Of a DNA stretch of 64,000 nucleotides, positions 61,963-64,000 are shown piece by piece. The notes below the pieces were generated by a model. The model searched no databases. It was not told the origin of the DNA and saw only the letters and a program-made list of their open reading frames with translations. The position numbers and the translations under genes are program-made. Numbering within the stretch: the stretch's first letter is position 1; each line of letters begins with the position of its first letter. The stretch comes from Cymbomonas tetramitiformis (Eukaryota; Chlorophyta; Pyramimonadophyceae; Pyramimonadales; Pyramimonadaceae): contig LGRX02028936.1 of assembly GCA_001247695.2 (NCBI GenBank), forward strand, positions 1 through 64,000, in the 5' to 3' direction.

Positions 61963-62254
61963 TGTCTACTTTTATTCCGCTTTGGAGTAAAAGTAGACAC
62001 CGCATGTCTACTTTTATTCCACTTTGGAATTAAAGTCGACACCGCATGTCTACTTTTATTCCGCTTTGGAATAGAATTAGACACCGCATGTCCACTTTTA
62101 TTCCGCTTTGGAATAAAAGTAGACACCGCATGTCTACTTTTATTCCGCTTTGGAATAAAAGTAGACACCGCATGTCTACTTTTATTCCGCTTTGGAATAA
62201 AAGTAGACATCACATGTCTACTTTTATTCCGCTTTGGAATAAAAGTAGACACCG
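61963..62254. repeat. Seven-unit array of a 42-bp palindrome
   Basis: Units start with TGT(C)TACTTTTATTCC at 61963, 62005, 62047, 62089, 62131, 62173 and 62215, exactly 42 bp apart. Each is a 16-bp inverted repeat (TGTCTACTTTTATTCC, loop GCTTT, then GGAATAAAAGTAGACA) plus a CCGCA spacer. Point changes in some units (for example GGAGTAAAAG in the first) break the pairing slightly. As 42 is divisible by three and no stop occurs, long frames run through it on both strands. It lies 96 bp before the gag-like ATG. Confidence 0.93.
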
Positions 62255-62350
62255 CGTGTTTGTGTTTTTCGCTCGTGTTGTTTGTGTTTGTTTGTCGATC
62301 TTGTCTTCTTTTTTACTGATATCGCTTCTTGTGAGTGGCGGGCTGTTTAG

Positions 62351-63980
62351 ATGACTGAGGACGCAGTCGATTTCGCCACCGTTTTCCCGGAGTGTGAGCT
62401 CGGCACGGACATTTCGGAGCCGTTGCGGGCTCTTCCCCGTGCCTTTCAGGATCTTATCGTGGAGAGCGAGAGGGAATCGGTGAAGGATGCCGAGTACTTG
62501 GCGATCCTCCCCTACCTTTCGCAGGCGATACTTGCGCGGACTCATGCCGCCCTTCTGGGCAGCCCCTCCGCTTTTACGCAGCTCAAGACACTCGACAAGC
62601 TCCGCTCAGATTGCGTCAGTGAGTGGGAGCAGTCTCAGTGGCAGGATGGGAGCGAGGAGCTCCTCTCCCCACTAGGCGAGCAGCGCTCTGCCGCTTCCGG
62701 CCATACGCCCGCTGTCACTTTAGCGGACGAGATTGAGGAAGTCGAGGATGACTTCGCTCAGGAAATGAACGACCGTGTGCAAGAAATTGAGAATGAACTT
62801 GCCAACGACACCCCGCCTGCTCCTTTGTTTGGTTCGCCCTCTAAGGAGCTTGTGTCTACCACAGCTCATGCAAAGGATCATATGTCACGGACTGATGGGA
62901 AGTTATGGCAGTCCAGTGACAAACGTTTTATGGACCCGTCACTGACCTTGCAGCTTGTACAGGAGTTGTCTGGGCTTGACGATGCTCAGATAAGGAAAGA
63001 GGTTGCAATGACTCTTTCAAATACCCCACGAATTCCAGCTGGCAAGCCTATTCAGATCCCCGCTCAGGACCTTTCTATGGGAGCTGGCGTCGTTTTCTCG
63101 CTTCCTCTCATTCGTGGTGACTGCTGACATTCGTGGTGACCTCATTTTCGCACACCAGCAGAAATACGGCTACTCGTCTGACTTAATGAAGCTTCGTAGG
63201 TGCCTCTCTGTTTATTTCAAAGACTCAAACAACCGTGTCCGCACCACAATGGTGAACAGTGACGACGGGCAGCAGGAAAGACACTACGGTGAGAACCAGC
63301 CGATTACATACGTTGACCAGATCCTTGCTTTCATGCTCCACTCTCCTGAACATTTCTACACAGGGCTGGACAACACTGCTGCTCTCTCTGTTATGAAAAA
63401 GCTTTTGCGCACGAGGTTCCAGTGGATATGGAGGCTGGTGCTGCCAGCTATCACGATGCGGCTTCTAGTCACACATGTTGCAGGTGGGCCTGCTGATAAG
63501 GTGCTTGTCGTTCTTGAAGCGAAGGTCACTGCAGCCTATTTTCTCATGCGGGAGCTCTCTGCAAAGCGGAAGGAGCTTAATAAAGTGTTCCTTGGTGCCA
63601 ATGTCAACACTCAGAGTTCCCAGCTGCAGATCGAAGCTTTTGTGAACAAAGAGGTGCCTTTGCTTGCTAGCTCACCATTCTATACTGTCCACCGCTCTGG
63701 TGGCCGTGGCCGTGGGGGTCCTGCACGGGGTGAAGCCCCCACTCCACGACGGTTCAGCTTTGGGGAGCAGCAGGGCCCTAGCAAGAGGCCACGCTCCTCT
63801 GGCTCGGGCATGGACTCATCTCATGGCTCTCAGACTCTGGAGCAGTCTTGGGCATACGGTTCTCCGAAGGGCAATCCTAAAGGTGGTGGCAAGAACTGGA
63901 AAGGTGCCAGTGACAACAGCAGACGTGTGCAGAAAGGTGGCAAGAAAGGTGGAAAGGGCAGTGGAAAGGGGCACTATTGA
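62351..63980 (+). pseudogene. Gag-like/ORF1-like protein split by a short tandem duplication
   Basis: Frame 1 (62351-63127, 258 codons) is acidic with a coiled-coil-like stretch (ADEIEEVEDDFAQEMNDRVQ). Frame 2 (to 63980) is helical and then ends in a basic tail, Gly/Arg-rich (SGGRGRGGPARG) and Gly/Lys-rich (KGGKKGGKGSGKGHY), typical of RNA-binding Gag/ORF1 tails. CATTCGTGGTGAC is present twice, 19 bp apart (63109-63121 and 63128-63140). Discounting one 19-bp period joins SLPLIRGD to LIFAHQQKYG in one frame of about 537 codons. No zinc knuckle or enzyme is seen, and the window ends just after the stop. DIRS-like or other retrotransposon origin is possible but not shown; a host gene is also possible. 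Confidence 0.5.
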
Positions 63981-64000
63981 CCTCATTTGCATTGTTATAG

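Noticed and set aside
61963..62254. CRISPR-like array
   Set aside because: There are no variable spacers: the 42-bp unit is contiguous and palindromic, and the DNA is eukaryotic.
61791..62354. Overlapping ORFs on both strands through the palindrome array (14-residue repeats)
   Set aside because: Open only because the unit is 42 bp and palindromic; no support for translation.

Overview
The window is a piece of nuclear DNA from a eukaryote, most likely a protist or alga. It has GT-AG introns, a Ty3/gypsy chromovirus, hAT-, mariner- and CACTA-like DNA transposons, and almost no intergenic space free of repeats. I see no rRNA, convincing tRNA, CRISPR array or bacterial operon structure. I cannot name the organism from sequence alone. 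All boundaries below come from reading terminal repeats and target-site duplications (TSDs) by eye.

Most of the 64 kb is a nest of transposable elements. Four LTR groups are present. (1) A chromovirus, here 'Chr', has two near-full-length copies: Chr-1 (+ strand, 14929-27155, TSD GTCAC) and Chr-2 (- strand, 40632-54920, TSD ACGTC). Both are about 10.8 kb once younger insertions are subtracted. They encode Gag with a CCHC knuckle, protease, RT, RNase H, integrase and a C-terminal chromodomain, and both are decayed. Chr-0 is a gag fragment and Chr-3 a solo LTR. (2) 'TG' families B, C and D are LTR elements with TSDs that carry only one long gag-like ORF (helical gag domain, CCHC-type finger, one C-terminal membrane segment) and no RT or integrase. 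They resemble TR-GAG elements. (3) A 1.84-kb LTR element, E, has no recognisable gag. (4) A gag-like gene sits at the right edge, behind a 42-bp palindrome array.

Layout: 1-880 unassigned. 880-7075 TG-D2 (5'-LTR 6883-7075) broken by TG-C1 (1524-4756) and E (4945-6784). 7085-7389 a possible secreted-protein exon. 9304-12168 a five-exon host-like gene for a coiled-coil protein. 13663-14922 Chr-0. 14929-27155 Chr-1, carrying a mariner-like MITE and a 773-bp TIR element. 27156-34234 Chr-3 LTR split by TG-D1 (27618-34141). TG-D1 is itself split by a 1.1-kb TIR element and by a CACTA-like element, and the latter contains a 1.35-kb element with 92-bp TIRs and one methyltransferase-like ORF. 34235-35130 a 192/193-bp satellite. 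36599-37509 a host gene with a BART (ARL2-binding) domain. 38123-38470 a GC-rich palindromic minisatellite. 39128-56001 TG-B0, split by a hAT element and by Chr-2; Chr-2 carries TG-B2 and a LINE-like retroposon. 56462-59971 TG-B1. 60339-60602 a MITE. 61963-62254 the palindrome array. 62351-63980 the gag-like gene.

How it fits together: only the chromovirus carries recognisable RT and integrase, so the gag-only families must borrow enzymes from it or from an unseen partner. TG-D1 is a useful check on the boundaries: removing its two insertions at the TSDs found by eye rejoins three ORF pieces in one frame of about 708 codons. The most unusual item is the TIR element with the methyltransferase-like ORF (31387-32731). 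The next are the gag-plus-membrane-segment LTR families and an intron-like, stop-containing 78-nt sequence at the same integrase site in both chromovirus copies.
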